Assembly (NCBI RefSeq): GCF_030418305.1
Contig: NZ_JAUHPX010000005.1
Coordinates: forward strand, 239,867-303,866
Direction: 5' to 3'
Length of the DNA: 64,000 bases
Source of the DNA: Demequina lignilytica
Lineage (GTDB): Bacteria; Actinomycetota; Actinomycetes; Actinomycetales; Demequinaceae
A program made the translations under genes and the position numbers. Under the pieces are notes generated by a model. It did not search any database, was not told the origin of the DNA, and worked only from the letters and a program-made list of their open reading frames with translations. Shown here piece after piece: positions 8,066 through 18,150 of this stretch (position 1 is its first letter; each line of letters begins with the position of its first letter).

Positions 8066-9010
8066 GTGACCCCCTCGCTCGACCGCCGCGGACTGACGTA
8101 CGGCTTCGCCGCCTACTTCATCTGGGGGCTGTTCCCCATCCTCATGGCGTGGCTCGAGCCGGCAGGAGCCCTCGAGATCGTCGCCTGGAGGTCGGTCTCG
8201 TCGCTCGCGGTGTGCCTGATGATCGTGCCGTTCATGGCGGGCGCCTGGCCGCGCATCGTCGCCGTGGCCCGGGACGGGCGGACGATGCTGCGGCTCACCG
8301 CGGCGTCGCTGCTCATCGCCGTCAACTGGGGGGTGATGGTCTACGCGGTGGTGACCGATCGGGTCGCCTCGACGTCGCTCGGCTACTACATCAACCCGCT
8401 CCTGACGGTCGCGCTCGGCGTGTTCTTCCTGCGCGAGCGCCTGCGGCCGATGCAGCTGGTCGCGATCGGGGTCGCCGCCGTGGCCGTGACGGTGGTGGCG
8501 GTCGACATGGGCGGGCTGCCGTGGATCTCTCTGGTGCTCGCCACGAGCTTCGGGCTGTACTCCTTCATCAAGAAGGACGTGGGCGCCAAGGTCGACGCGC
8601 TCACCGGGCTCACGGTGGAGACCGCGATCCAGCTGCCGCTCGCGATCGGGGTGCTGATCTGGGTGCACGCGTCCGGGACGCAGACGCTGCTGGTCCGCGG
8701 CGCGGAGGGGCTGGGCTGGGTCCATGACACGCTCCTGCTCACCACCGGCACCTGGACCGCGGGCGCGCTGCTGATCTTCGCGGCCGCCGCCCGCCGCCTG
8801 CCGCTCAACATCTCGGGCCTGCTGCAGTACATCGCCCCCACCATGACGTTCGCGCTGGCGGTCTGGTACTTCCACGAGCCGATGCCGTCCGCACGGTGGG
8901 CCGGCTTCGCCCTCGTCTGGGTGGCGCTGGTGCTCATCACCGTCGACTCGTGGCGTGCCCGCGCATCCGCGGCGGTCACCCCGCCGGGGCGGGTCACCGA
9001 GCCGGTGTAA
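8066..9010 (+). CDS. rarD: RarD-type EamA-family transporter
   Basis: A 314-residue membrane protein with about ten hydrophobic helices in two EamA repeats. The opening GLTYGFAAYFIWGLFPI and the SLGYYINPLLTVALGVFFLRERL block are characteristic of RarD (first described as a chloramphenicol-sensitivity protein). The substrate is unknown; EamA proteins export metabolites or drugs. The GTG at 8066 has GAGAAT six bases upstream, a weak -10 match that would make the mRNA leaderless; no Shine-Dalgarno is visible. It ends 90 bp before the convergent polyprenyl synthase. Confidence 0.88.
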   Translation: MTPSLDRRGLTYGFAAYFIWGLFPILMAWLEPAGALEIVAWRSVSSLAVCLMIVPFMAGAWPRIVAVARDGRTMLRLTAASLLIAVNWGVMVYAVVTDRVASTSLGYYINPLLTVALGVFFLRERLRPMQLVAIGVAAVAVTVVAVDMGGLPWISLVLATSFGLYSFIKKDVGAKVDALTGLTVETAIQLPLAIGVLIWVHASGTQTLLVRGAEGLGWVHDTLLLTTGTWTAGALLIFAAAARRLPLNISGLLQYIAPTMTFALAVWYFHEPMPSARWAGFALVWVALVLITVDSWRARASAAVTPPGRVTEPV

Positions 9011-9100
9011 CCGTCGAAGGGCCTTGAGCTCCCCGCGGGAGACGACGATCGCGCGGTAGGGGCGGTGAGTTCCCCGCAGCGGGAGGGAGCGGGGGTGTGG

Positions 9101-10099
9101 TCAGGCCGCGCGGGCGACCAGGGCCTCGGCGAAGGCGCCGAGCGCGTCCTTCACGTCGCCCTCGGGGAGGCTCGCGATGGCGCCGACCGCCTGATAGGCC
9201 CAGCGGCGCGCCAGCTCCGCGGTCTCGTCGAGCACCGGGTGCACGGCGAGGCGTGCGACCACGTCGGCGAGCGCCGCGTCGTCGCTCAGGTCCCCGTCGA
9301 TCGCCGCGAGCAGGGCGCGGTCCTCGTCGGTCGCCTCCGGCGACGCGACCCGCCGGCGCAGCAGGAGCACCGGCATGGTGGGCACGCCCTCGCGGAGGTC
9401 CGTGCCGGGGGTCTTGCCGGTCGTGGCGGCGTCCGAGCGGATGTCGATCACGTCGTCGGCCAGCTGGAACGCCACCCCGGCGAACTCGCCGTAGCGCGTG
9501 ACCTGCTCGACCATGGAGCGCGGCGCGCCTCCGAACATCGCTCCGAACCGCGCCGACGTCGCGATCAGCGACGCCGTCTTGTCCGCGAGGACCTGGAGGT
9601 AGAAGGCCACCGGGTCGTCCGCATCGTCCGGCCCCACGGTCTCGTGGAGCTGGCCGATGCACAGCCGCTCGAAGGTCTCCGCCTGGATGCGGACGGCCGC
9701 GGGGCCCAGTCCCGCGACCACCGTCGAGGCGCGCGCGAACAGCAGATCGCCGGTGAGGATCGCGACGGAGTTGCCCCACACCTCGTGCGCCGAGGGGGCG
9801 CCGCGCCGGGTGGGCGCGGAGTCCATGACGTCGTCGTGGTACAGCGTCGCGAGGTGGGTGAGCTCCACCACCACCGCGGCGTCGAGCACCTCAGGACGCG
9901 AGCCGTCGCCGAGCTGGGCGCACAGCAGGACCAGCATGGGGCGCAGACGCTTGCCTCCCGCGTCGACCAGGTGACGGGACGATGCGTCGGCGAGCTTGTC
10001 GGACTGGGCGACCGCGTCGCGCAGCCGCTCCTCGACCAGGTCCAGCCGGGGCTGGAGCTCCGAGTCGAGGGCGGCGTTGCCGATCGTCAGCGTGGCCAT
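9101..10099 (-). CDS. Polyprenyl diphosphate synthase (menaquinone side chain)
   Basis: A 332-residue trans-isoprenyl diphosphate synthase that extends farnesyl or geranylgeranyl diphosphate with isopentenyl diphosphate. The first Asp-rich motif is DDVMD (residues 89-93, in LYHDDVMDSAPTRRG) and the second is DDVID (near residue 217, in FQLADDVIDIRSD); GGKRLRP near residue 50 binds diphosphate. The number of isoprene units cannot be read from sequence. It follows nuoN by 3 bp as the last gene of the nuo operon. MenA (36952) is the expected user of the product. Confidence 0.93.
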   Translation of the reverse strand: MATLTIGNAALDSELQPRLDLVEERLRDAVAQSDKLADASSRHLVDAGGKRLRPMLVLLCAQLGDGSRPEVLDAAVVVELTHLATLYHDDVMDSAPTRRGAPSAHEVWGNSVAILTGDLLFARASTVVAGLGPAAVRIQAETFERLCIGQLHETVGPDDADDPVAFYLQVLADKTASLIATSARFGAMFGGAPRSMVEQVTRYGEFAGVAFQLADDVIDIRSDAATTGKTPGTDLREGVPTMPVLLLRRRVASPEATDEDRALLAAIDGDLSDDAALADVVARLAVHPVLDETAELARRWAYQAVGAIASLPEGDVKDALGAFAEALVARAA

Positions 10100-10102
10100 G
10101 CG

Positions 10103-11683
10103 TCAGCCGGCGGAGCCGATGAGCAGCACGGCGGCGTTCTCGAAGGCCGAGAGCACCGGGCCCGGCACGACTCCGAGCAGCACCACCGCGGCGGCGGTGA
10201 TCACGACCACGACGCGAGCGAGCGGCGAGTAGTCGACCTCGATGGCCTCCTCCTGACCGTCGGGCACGTCGGTGAAGAACATCAGCACGATCAGGCGGAC
10301 GTAGAAGAACGCGGCCGCCGCGGAGGCGATCACGGCGACCAGCACGAGCGGCCAGGCGCCCTCCGAGATCGCCGCGGCGAAGGCGACGAACTTGCCGACG
10401 AAGCCCGCGGTCAGCGGGATGCCCGCGAAGGAGAGCAGGAACAGCGCCATCGCTCCTGCCAGCAGCGGCGAGCGCTTGCCGAGGCCCGCCCACTGTCCGA
10501 GGCGCGTGGCCTCGCCCAGGACCGTGCCGTCGTCGGACCTCTCGCGCACCTGGGTGATCACCGCGAACGCGCCGAGCGTGGCGAGGCCGTAGGCGAGCAG
10601 GTAGAACGGCAGCGCCGCGAGGGTCGCCTCGGGGAAGCCCGCGAAGGCGACCAGGATGAAGCCCGCGTGCGCCACCGACGAGTAGGCCAGCATGCGCTTG
10701 AGGTCGGTCTGCACCAGCGCGACCACGGTGCCGAGCAGCATGGAGGCGATCGCGACGGCCCAGAACAGCCAGGACAGCTCCCACGTCAGGCCGTAGAACG
10801 CCTCGTAGGACACGCGGATCAGCGCGGCTGTGGCGGCGGCCTTGGTGGCGGCGCCCATGAACGCGGTCACCGGGGTCGGGGCGCCCTGATAGGCGTCCGG
10901 CGTCCACGAGTGGAACGGGACGGCGCCGAGCTTGAACAGCAGGCCGACCACGACGAGCACGGCGCCGCCGAGGATCAGCGGGTCCAGGCCCGAGACCGTC
11001 GCGATGCCGTCGGCGATGCCCGTGAGGGAGGCCGACCCGGTCGCGCCGTAGAGCAGTGCCGCACCGAACAGGAACAGCGCCGACGAGAAGGCTCCGAGCA
11101 GGAAGTACTTCAGCGCGCCCTCGTGCGAGAGCATCCGACGACGGCGCGCGAGCGCCACCAGGATGTACAGCGGCAGCGAGAAGAGCTCGAGCGCGACGAA
11201 GAGGAACACCAGGTCCGTCACCGACGTGAACAGCATCATGCCGCCCACCGCGAACAGCGCGAGCGGGAACACCTCCGTCACCTGCATGCCCTTGCGGCGG
11301 GCGAGGGTCTCCTCGGTGGACCCCGGGGCGACCGAGCCGAGCGACGTGAACGCCTCCTCGCCGGCGCGGGTGCGCGCGGCGAACAGCAGCGCGCCGAGCG
11401 CGCCGAACACGAGGATCACGATCTGCCAGGCGAGCGCCTGGCGGTCGACGGTGAGCATGCCGGCGAGCACCTCGGTGCCGGCGCCCTCGAGCCCGGCCCA
11501 CTGCACGACGGCCACGCCGGCCGCGCCGATCAGCGCGACGAGCGAGAGCCCCAGCTGCGCCGCGCGACGGGTCGCGGGCGTGCGGACGAAGGACTCGACG
11601 AGGATCCCGATGGCGGCCGCGCCGAGCACCACGATGATGGGCGCGAGCGGCGCCCAGGCGATCTCAGGGGTCACGAAGCTCAC
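10103..11683 (-). CDS. nuoN: NADH-quinone oxidoreductase subunit N
   Basis: A 526-residue antiporter-like membrane subunit with about 14 helices, one of the three proton channels of complex I. Family marks include LKYFLLGAFSSALFLFG, VPFHSWTPDAYQGAPTPVTAFM and LAYSSVAHAGFIL. The GTG start overlaps the nuoM stop by 4 nt. Length and order agree with the standard nuoA-N arrangement. Confidence 0.96.
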   Translation of the reverse strand: MSFVTPEIAWAPLAPIIVVLGAAAIGILVESFVRTPATRRAAQLGLSLVALIGAAGVAVVQWAGLEGAGTEVLAGMLTVDRQALAWQIVILVFGALGALLFAARTRAGEEAFTSLGSVAPGSTEETLARRKGMQVTEVFPLALFAVGGMMLFTSVTDLVFLFVALELFSLPLYILVALARRRRMLSHEGALKYFLLGAFSSALFLFGAALLYGATGSASLTGIADGIATVSGLDPLILGGAVLVVVGLLFKLGAVPFHSWTPDAYQGAPTPVTAFMGAATKAAATAALIRVSYEAFYGLTWELSWLFWAVAIASMLLGTVVALVQTDLKRMLAYSSVAHAGFILVAFAGFPEATLAALPFYLLAYGLATLGAFAVITQVRERSDDGTVLGEATRLGQWAGLGKRSPLLAGAMALFLLSFAGIPLTAGFVGKFVAFAAAISEGAWPLVLVAVIASAAAAFFYVRLIVLMFFTDVPDGQEEAIEVDYSPLARVVVVITAAAVVLLGVVPGPVLSAFENAAVLLIGSAG

Positions 11684-13173
11684 TCGCCTGCCTCCTCAGC
11701 GACGACGGCGGACACATAGTCGGCGGACGGCTCCCGCACCGTGTCGAGCGCGATCCCGGGCAGGAAGCCGAGGATCAGCATCAGGATCACGAGGGGCCAC
11801 AGCACCACGCGCTCCCGGACGGACAGCTCGCGGGTGGCCTCGAGCCCCTCGCGCGTGGGTCCGGTGAACACCTTCTGATAGGTCAGCAGGATGTAGAGCG
11901 CGGCGAGCACGACACCGATCGACGAGACGATGACCGCCGTCTTCGCGACGGAGAACGCGCCGATCAGCACCATGATCTCGGACACGAACGGCGACAGGCC
12001 GGGCAGCGCGAGGGCGCTCAGACCGATGATCAGGAACGTGCCGGCGAACACCGGGACCACCTTCTGGAGGCCGCCGTAGTCGGACACGTTCGCGCTGCCG
12101 TAGCGCTCGATGAGGAACCCGACCGCGAAGAACAGCGCGCCCGTCGAGAGGCCGTGGTTGAACATGTACAGCGCGGCGCCCTCGATGGACGTCTGGGTGA
12201 AGGCGAAGATGCCGAGCACCATGATGCCGAAGTGGCTGACGGACGTGAACGAGACGAGCCGCAGCATGTTGGTCTGGCCGATCGCGAGGAGGGCGCCGTA
12301 GATGACGGAGATCACCGCGAAGATGATGATCGCCGGGGCCGCCCAGCGGGCGGCGTCGGGGAACAGCGCGATACCGAGCGTCAGCATGCCGAAGGTGCCG
12401 ATCTTGTCGAGCACCGCGACCAGCAGGGCGGTGGTGCCCGGGCGCGCGTTCTCGGCGACCGTCGGCAGCCACGTGTGGACCGGGACCATGGGCGCCTTGA
12501 TCGCGAACGCCAGGAAGAACGCGAGGAAGATCAGGCGCTCCGCCGTGGTCGACATGGTCAGCCCAGTGAGGTTGTCCGTGAGGAACGCCTGGTCGCCGCC
12601 GGGCCCCTGGAAGTACAGCGCCACGACCCCGACCAGCATGATCAGGCCGCCGGCCAGCGAGTACAGCAGGAACTTCACCGCGGCGTAGCGGCGCTGGACG
12701 CCGCCGAACGAGCCGATGAGGAAGTACAGCGGGATCAGCATCGCCTCGAACAGCACGTAGAAGAGGAAGACGTCGCGGGCGGCGAAGATGCCGACCATGA
12801 ACGCCTGGCTCAGCAGGATCAGCGCGAGGTAGTGCGTGCGCCGGTCCTCCGCCTCGTCCTCCTTCCAGGCCGCGAGGATCGCGAGCGGGGTGAGGATCGC
12901 GGCGAGCACGATCATCAGCAGGCCGATGCCGTTGACGCCGAGCGCCCAGCTCGCGCCGATCTGCGGGATCCACGCGTACGTCTCGGAGAACTGGAAGGTG
13001 GCGGCGGCCGCCGTGTCGAACTGCGCGAACAGCACGATGGCGAGCACGAGCTCCACGGCCGTGACGGCGAGCGCGATCTCGCGGACGCGCGCGCGGGCGC
13101 CGGCGGGCAGGGCCCACAGCAGCGCCGCGCCCACCGCGGGGACGGCCACCATGACGGTCAGGATCGGGAACAT
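11680..13173 (-). CDS. nuoM: NADH-quinone oxidoreductase subunit M
   Basis: A 497-residue proton-translocating subunit of complex I. It shows the antiporter signatures VPVHTWLPTVAENARPGTTALLVAVLDKIGTFG and SFTSVSHFGIMVLGIFAFT, and the glutamate in FYVLFEAMLIPLYF that is part of the proton path. It starts at ATG 13173, 3 bp after nuoL, and overlaps nuoN by 4 nt. Confidence 0.97.
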   Translation of the reverse strand: MFPILTVMVAVPAVGAALLWALPAGARARVREIALAVTAVELVLAIVLFAQFDTAAAATFQFSETYAWIPQIGASWALGVNGIGLLMIVLAAILTPLAILAAWKEDEAEDRRTHYLALILLSQAFMVGIFAARDVFLFYVLFEAMLIPLYFLIGSFGGVQRRYAAVKFLLYSLAGGLIMLVGVVALYFQGPGGDQAFLTDNLTGLTMSTTAERLIFLAFFLAFAIKAPMVPVHTWLPTVAENARPGTTALLVAVLDKIGTFGMLTLGIALFPDAARWAAPAIIIFAVISVIYGALLAIGQTNMLRLVSFTSVSHFGIMVLGIFAFTQTSIEGAALYMFNHGLSTGALFFAVGFLIERYGSANVSDYGGLQKVVPVFAGTFLIIGLSALALPGLSPFVSEIMVLIGAFSVAKTAVIVSSIGVVLAALYILLTYQKVFTGPTREGLEATRELSVRERVVLWPLVILMLILGFLPGIALDTVREPSADYVSAVVAEEAGE

Positions 13174-13176
13174 GGC

Positions 13177-15057
13177 TTAGAGACCCCCCTGGACCACGAC
13201 GAGGATGACGATGACAAGGCCGACCAGCATGGTCGCGGCGTACGAGCGGACCTGGCCGGTCTGGAGGCGACGCGCCACCTCACCGGTCTTGGACCACGCC
13301 TCGCCGCCGCCGTTGACGGCGCCGTCCACCACGGCGGCATCCGCGTAGACGAGCGTCCGCGTGAGGTGCGTGCCCGGCCGCTCGAAGACCGCGCGGTTGA
13401 CGCTGTCCTGGAACATGTCGTTGCGGGCGGCGATGGTGGCCAGCGAGGCGGCGGGGGCCTCCTCGGGCACGTCCGCCGCTCCGTACTTGCGCCACGCGAC
13501 CCACACGCCCAGCGCGACCAGGATGAGGGTCGCCGCCATCAGCACGGGCACGGGCAGCACCGGCTCGTGGTGCTCGGCGTGCCCTGTGACGGGCTCGAGC
13601 CAGTGCGAGAAGCGGTCGCCGACCGCGAGGAACAGGCCCAGGAACGCCGAGCCCACCGCGAGGATGATCATCGGCACGGTCATGAGCGCGGGCGACTCGT
13701 GGGGGTGCTGGCCGTCGGTCCAGCGCGCCTTGCCATGGAAGGTCATGAAGAACAGGCGCGACATGTAGAACGCGGTGAGGCCTGCGCCGATCAGCGCGGC
13801 GCCGCCGAGGATCCACGGCTGGGCGCCCTCGCCGACGAACGCGGCCTCGATGATCTTGTCCTTCGACCAGAAGCCCGAGAACGGCGGGATGCCCAGGATC
13901 GCGAGCCAGCCCAGACCGAAGGTGACCCAGGTGGTGACCATCGCGGTGCGGAGCGCGCCGAAGCGGCGCATGTCGACCTGGTCGCCCATCCCGTGCATCA
14001 CGGAGCCGGCGCCGAGGAACATGCCGGCCTTGAAGAAGCCGTGCGTGACCAGGTGGAAGATCGCGAAGGCGTAGCCGATGGGTCCGAGGCCCGCGGCGAG
14101 CATCATGTAGCCGATCTGCGACATGGTCGAGGCGGCGAGCGCCTTCTTGATGTCGTCCTTCGCCATACCGATGAGCGCGCCCAGGATGAGGGTGAACGCA
14201 CCCACCGCGGCGATCGCGGTCTGGGCGCTCGGGGCGCCCTCGAGGATCGGCGCGGAGCGCACCAGCAGGTAGACGCCGGCGGTCACCATGGTCGCCGCAT
14301 GGATGAGCGCGGAGACCGGCGTGGGGCCCGCCATGGCGTCGCCCAGCCAGGACTGCAGCGGGAACTGCGCCGACTTTCCGCAGGCCGCGAGCAGCAGCGT
14401 GAGGCCGATCGCGGTGAGCGTCGCGGTGGAGACGCCGTCGACGTTCGCGAAGACGGTCTCGAAGTCGACGCCGCCGAGGTAGGCGAACATGAGGCCCATC
14501 GCGAGGATGAGCCCGATGTCGCCGATGCGGTTCACCACGAAGGCCTTCTTGGCGGCCGTCGCGTACTCCGGCTTGAAGTTCCAGAAGCCGATGAGCAGGT
14601 ACGACGCGAGACCCACGCCCTCCCAGCCGACGAACAGCAGCAGATAGCTGTCGGCGAGCACCAGCAGGAGCATCGCGGCCACGAAGAGGTTGAGGTACGC
14701 GAAGAAGATGCGCCGGTTCGGGTCGTGCTCCATGTACGCCACGGAGTAGACGTGGATGAGCGTGCCCACGAAGGTCACGAGCATCACGAAGGTCAGCGAC
14801 AGCGGGTCCACCAGCAGGCCGGCGTCGAGGTTGAGCTCGGCGCCCGGGATCCAGCTGAACAGGTGGACCGCGTGCGAGCGCTCCTCCGCGTCGAGGCCGA
14901 GCATCTGGATGAGCGCGAGCAGGCCGACCACGAAGGCGGAGCCGGACGCGGCGACGCCGAGCCAGTGGCCCCACGAGTCGGCGCGCCTGCCCGCGAGCAG
15001 CAGCACGGCGCTGCTGGCCAGGGGCACCGCGATGAGAAGCCAGGTGAGATCAAGCAT
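13177..15057 (-). CDS. nuoL: NADH-quinone oxidoreductase subunit L
   Basis: A 626-residue subunit, the largest antiporter-like arm protein, with the long C-terminal lateral helix region expected of NuoL. Marks are [50 protein letters not shown] and [14 protein letters not shown]. It ends with TAA and begins with ATG at 15057, 4 bp after nuoK. Confidence 0.97.
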   Translation of the reverse strand: MLDLTWLLIAVPLASSAVLLLAGRRADSWGHWLGVAASGSAFVVGLLALIQMLGLDAEERSHAVHLFSWIPGAELNLDAGLLVDPLSLTFVMLVTFVGTLIHVYSVAYMEHDPNRRIFFAYLNLFVAAMLLLVLADSYLLLFVGWEGVGLASYLLIGFWNFKPEYATAAKKAFVVNRIGDIGLILAMGLMFAYLGGVDFETVFANVDGVSTATLTAIGLTLLLAACGKSAQFPLQSWLGDAMAGPTPVSALIHAATMVTAGVYLLVRSAPILEGAPSAQTAIAAVGAFTLILGALIGMAKDDIKKALAASTMSQIGYMMLAAGLGPIGYAFAIFHLVTHGFFKAGMFLGAGSVMHGMGDQVDMRRFGALRTAMVTTWVTFGLGWLAILGIPPFSGFWSKDKIIEAAFVGEGAQPWILGGAALIGAGLTAFYMSRLFFMTFHGKARWTDGQHPHESPALMTVPMIILAVGSAFLGLFLAVGDRFSHWLEPVTGHAEHHEPVLPVPVLMAATLILVALGVWVAWRKYGAADVPEEAPAASLATIAARNDMFQDSVNRAVFERPGTHLTRTLVYADAAVVDGAVNGGGEAWSKTGEVARRLQTGQVRSYAATMLVGLVIVILVVVQGGL

Positions 15058-15061
15058 GGGG

Positions 15062-15361
15062 TCAGCCCTTCAGCTCGGCGGGCTCGTCGAGCGAGATGGT
15101 CTGGCGTGCACGGAAGACCGCGATGATGATCGCGAGACCGACCACGACCTCGGCGGCCGCGACCACCATGACGAAGAACGCCATGACCTGGCCGTCGATC
15201 TCCCCGTGGATGCGGGCGAAGGCGACGAGCGCGAGGTTGGCGGCGTTCAGCATGAGCTCGACTCCCATGAACGCGACGATCGCGTTGCGGCGCAGCAGCA
15301 CCGCGGCGGAGCCGATCGCGAACAGGATGCTCGCGAGGATCACGAAGTTGACGGGGTCCAT
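15062..15361 (-). CDS. nuoK: NADH-quinone oxidoreductase subunit K
   Basis: A 99-residue, three-helix membrane subunit (MrpC-like). It has the conserved Glu in [15 protein letters not shown] and a second acidic helix residue in [12 protein letters not shown], both used for proton transfer. The ATG at 15361 overlaps the nuoJ stop by one base. Confidence 0.97.
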   Translation of the reverse strand: MDPVNFVILASILFAIGSAAVLLRRNAIVAFMGVELMLNAANLALVAFARIHGEIDGQVMAFFVMVVAAAEVVVGLAIIIAVFRARQTISLDEPAELKG

Positions 15362-16098
15362 CAGCGGTCGTCCTCCTTCCGGCTCGGGTCCTCCAGCTGG
15401 GCGCGGAACTCGGCGCCGTCCTGCACCTGGTTGCGGATCTTGAGCACGCGCGACACCGACGCCTCGATGGGCTTGCCCTCCGGGTCGAGGGCAGGGATGT
15501 CGAGCGCGTTGTGGCGGGCGTACACGCCGGGGAAGACCTTGTTGACCGGGTCGGAGCCGGTGCGGACGCGGTCACGCTGCACCTCGACCTGGGTCCGGCG
15601 CGGCTTGAGCCGCGGCACGTGGGTGAGCACGAGCGCCCCGACCGCGGCGGTGATCAGCACGAAGCCCAGCACCTCGATCACGAGCACGTACTTCTCGAAC
15701 AGGAGGATCGCGATCGGCTCCGGATCGCCCACGGCGCCCTCCTCGGCCACGGGGATGCTCACCCGGGTGATCAGCGACACCAGGAACGCGCCCAGGCCGC
15801 CGGCGGCGAAGAACGCGATCCAGCGCTGCGCGGTGATGGTCTCCTTGAGGTCCTCGCGCTGATCGACTCCGACCAGCATGAGCACGAAGAGGAACAGCAT
15901 CATGACCGCGCCCGTGTAGACCACGATCTGCACGACGCCCAGGAACGGCGCGTCGAGGGCGACGTACGCGGCCGCGAGACCCACCATCACCAGCACGATC
16001 GACATCGCGATGTGCACGGCCTTGCGGGCGAACAGCAGCGACAGCGCGGGGATCACGGTGATCGCCGCGATGATCCAGAACAGGATCGGGCTAACCAC
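15361..16098 (-). CDS. nuoJ: NADH-quinone oxidoreductase subunit J
   Basis: A 245-residue membrane subunit with five helices in the first 165 residues, including the [19 protein letters not shown] segment that forms the flexible helix of NuoJ. The last 75 residues are a charged cytoplasmic tail that is long compared with proteobacterial NuoJ but usual in actinobacteria. The GTG start at 16098 overlaps nuoI by 8 nt. Confidence 0.95.
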   Translation of the reverse strand: MVSPILFWIIAAITVIPALSLLFARKAVHIAMSIVLVMVGLAAAYVALDAPFLGVVQIVVYTGAVMMLFLFVLMLVGVDQREDLKETITAQRWIAFFAAGGLGAFLVSLITRVSIPVAEEGAVGDPEPIAILLFEKYVLVIEVLGFVLITAAVGALVLTHVPRLKPRRTQVEVQRDRVRTGSDPVNKVFPGVYARHNALDIPALDPEGKPIEASVSRVLKIRNQVQDGAEFRAQLEDPSRKEDDR

Positions 16099-16780
16099 GG
16101 CTGGCCTCCTTGGCGTCCCGGTTCTCCGGCAGCGTCGGCTCCTCGGGACGGTTCTCGCGCACCCACTCGATCTGGGCGTCGACCACCTGGGTCACGTCGC
16201 CGCGGTAGTAGTCGCCGTCGGTGGTGCCGGGCACCATCGGGTGCGGCGCCGCGAGCATGTCCTCGCCCATCGGGGCCAGCAGGTCCTGCTTCTCGTAGAT
16301 CAGGCCCTCGCGGGTGGGCCCGGCGAGCTCGTAGTCGTTGGTCATCGTGAGCGCGCGCGTCGGGCACGCCTCGATGCACAGACCGCAGAAGATGCAACGC
16401 AGGTAGTTGATCTGGTAGACCCGGCCGTAGCGCTCGCCGGGGCTCACCTGGTGGTCGGGCGTGTTCGAGTCCGCCTCGACATAGATCGCGTCCGCGGGGC
16501 ACGCCCAGGCGCACAGCTCGCAGCCGATGCACTTCTCGAGCCCGTCCGCGTAGCGGTTGAGCTGGTGGCGGCCGTGGTAGCGCGGCGCCGTCGGGTTCTT
16601 GACCTTCGGGTACTGCTCGGTCACGGTGGGCCGGAAGAAGTTGCGCAGCGAGACGCCGAAGCCGGCGACCGGGGCGAAGGCCTCGCCGATCGGGCCCTTC
16701 TTCTTGAAGTTCGACTCGAAGGTCTCGCGCTTGCCGTCGCGCTCGCGGTTGACCTTCCAGACCTCGTCGGACTCGCTCAC
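16091..16780 (-). CDS. nuoI: NADH-quinone oxidoreductase subunit I
   Basis: A 229-residue ferredoxin-like subunit carrying two [4Fe-4S] clusters (N6a/N6b) through [12 protein letters not shown] and [12 protein letters not shown]. The frame stays open far upstream into nuoH, but the GTG at 16780 is chosen because it overlaps the nuoH stop by 4 nt and gives the normal N-terminus. The C-terminus (after about residue 160) is a charged extension typical of actinobacteria. Confidence 0.96.
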   Translation of the reverse strand: MSESDEVWKVNRERDGKRETFESNFKKKGPIGEAFAPVAGFGVSLRNFFRPTVTEQYPKVKNPTAPRYHGRHQLNRYADGLEKCIGCELCAWACPADAIYVEADSNTPDHQVSPGERYGRVYQINYLRCIFCGLCIEACPTRALTMTNDYELAGPTREGLIYEKQDLLAPMGEDMLAAPHPMVPGTTDGDYYRGDVTQVVDAQIEWVRENRPEEPTLPENRDAKEASRG

Positions 16781-18150
16781 TCGGAGTCCTCCTCTCGCTT
16801 GCCGGCATGCGCCTCGACCGTGCGGCCCGACCGCGGGGACGGCGGGAGCACCTGGTGAGGCATCGGGGGTACGGGGTAGCCGCCCGCGAACGCGTCGAGA
16901 ACCTCGGGCTCGCGGTCCTCGGCGGGGGCCTCCTCCTCGGACTTCTTCGAGTCGGTGACGAAGCTCCACACCGCGATCAGCAGCAGGATGCCGATGACGG
17001 CCGCGACCGCGTCGTAGACGTTGAGGTCGCGGTCGAAGTGGTCGAACAGCTCGCGGCCGACGGCGAAGAACACCAGCCAGCCGAGGCCGACGGGGATGAG
17101 CACCTTCCAGCCGAACTTCATGAACTGGTCGTAGCGGAAACGCAGGACCGACCCGCGGATCCACACGAACACGAACATCAGCAGCCAGATCTTCACGATC
17201 AGCCAGATGGGCGGGAAGAACCCGGTGTTGAGGAACTCGGCTCCCGGCCAGGACGCGGGCCACGGAGCGCGCCAGCCGCCGAGGAACAGCGTGGTCGCGA
17301 CGGCCGAGACGTTGATCATGTTCATGTACTCGGCGAGGAAGAACCACGCGAACTTCATCGAGGAGTACTCGGTCATGAAGCCGGCGACCAGCTCGCCCTC
17401 GGCCTCGGGGAGGTCGAAGGGCAGACGGTTGGTCTCGCCGACCATGGAGATGACGTAGAGCACGAAGGCGGGCAGCAGCGGCCAGATCCACCAGCGGTCG
17501 GTCTGCGCGTCGACGATCCCCTGCGTGCTCATCGTGCCCGACAGCATGAACACCGTCACGAGCGACAGGCCCATGGCCAGCTCGTAGGAGATGACCTGCG
17601 CGGTCGAGCGGATCGAGCCCATGAGCGGATACGTCGAGCCCGAGGCCCATCCGCCGAGGACGATGCCGTACACGCCCAGGGCGGCGCACGCGAGGATGAA
17701 GAGCACCGCCACCGGGAAGTCGGTCAGCTGCAGCGGTGTGACCTCCTCGGTGCCGATGATCCGGGTCGCGGGACCGAACGGGATCACGGAGAAGATCAGG
17801 ATCGCGCAGAACACCGAGATCATCGGCGCGACGATGTACAGCGCCTTCTCGGACTTGCGGACGGTGATGTCCTCCTTGAACAGGAGCTTCATCGCGTCGG
17901 CCACGGACTGCAGCAGTCCGAACGGTCCCAGGCGGTTCGGTCCGGGGCGCTCCTGGAGGCGGCCGATCACGCGGCGCTCGAACCACACCGCGAAGAGCAC
18001 GCTGGTGAGGAGGAACGCGACGATCAGCACCGCCTTGATGATGACGATCCAGATCGAGTCGCCGGCGAGCGTGCTCGACACGTCGGCGTCCTCGGACACC
18101 GGCTGGACGGCGGTCGCGAGACCCGCGGCGAATGCGGAGAGCGCCATCAC
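16777..18150 (-). CDS. nuoH: NADH-quinone oxidoreductase subunit H
   Basis: A 457-residue membrane subunit linking the peripheral arm to the membrane arm and forming the quinone entry. The signatures are [28 protein letters not shown] and [21 protein letters not shown]. About 60 residues after the last helix form a charged cytoplasmic tail. The start is GTG (18150) overlapping the nuoG stop; an ATG follows one codon later. Confidence 0.96.
   Translation of the reverse strand: MMALSAFAAGLATAVQPVSEDADVSSTLAGDSIWIVIIKAVLIVAFLLTSVLFAVWFERRVIGRLQERPGPNRLGPFGLLQSVADAMKLLFKEDITVRKSEKALYIVAPMISVFCAILIFSVIPFGPATRIIGTEEVTPLQLTDFPVAVLFILACAALGVYGIVLGGWASGSTYPLMGSIRSTAQVISYELAMGLSLVTVFMLSGTMSTQGIVDAQTDRWWIWPLLPAFVLYVISMVGETNRLPFDLPEAEGELVAGFMTEYSSMKFAWFFLAEYMNMINVSAVATTLFLGGWRAPWPASWPGAEFLNTGFFPPIWLIVKIWLLMFVFVWIRGSVLRFRYDQFMKFGWKVLIPVGLGWLVFFAVGRELFDHFDRDLNVYDAVAAVIGILLLIAVWSFVTDSKKSEEEAPAEDREPEVLDAFAGGYPVPPMPHQVLPPSPRSGRTVEAHAGKREEDSE

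Noticed and set aside
8030..8066. Riboswitch before rarD
   Set aside because: Only 37 bp separate the cysH hairpin from the start codon, too short for an aptamer.
9065..11719. 884-residue + strand frame opposite nuoN and the polyprenyl synthase
   Set aside because: Third-position GC bias produces it; the minus-strand proteins are well-known enzymes.
12154..15126. 990-residue + strand frame opposite nuoL and nuoM
   Set aside because: Arg/Asp/His-rich shadow of the highly conserved nuo genes; no domain and no ribosome site.
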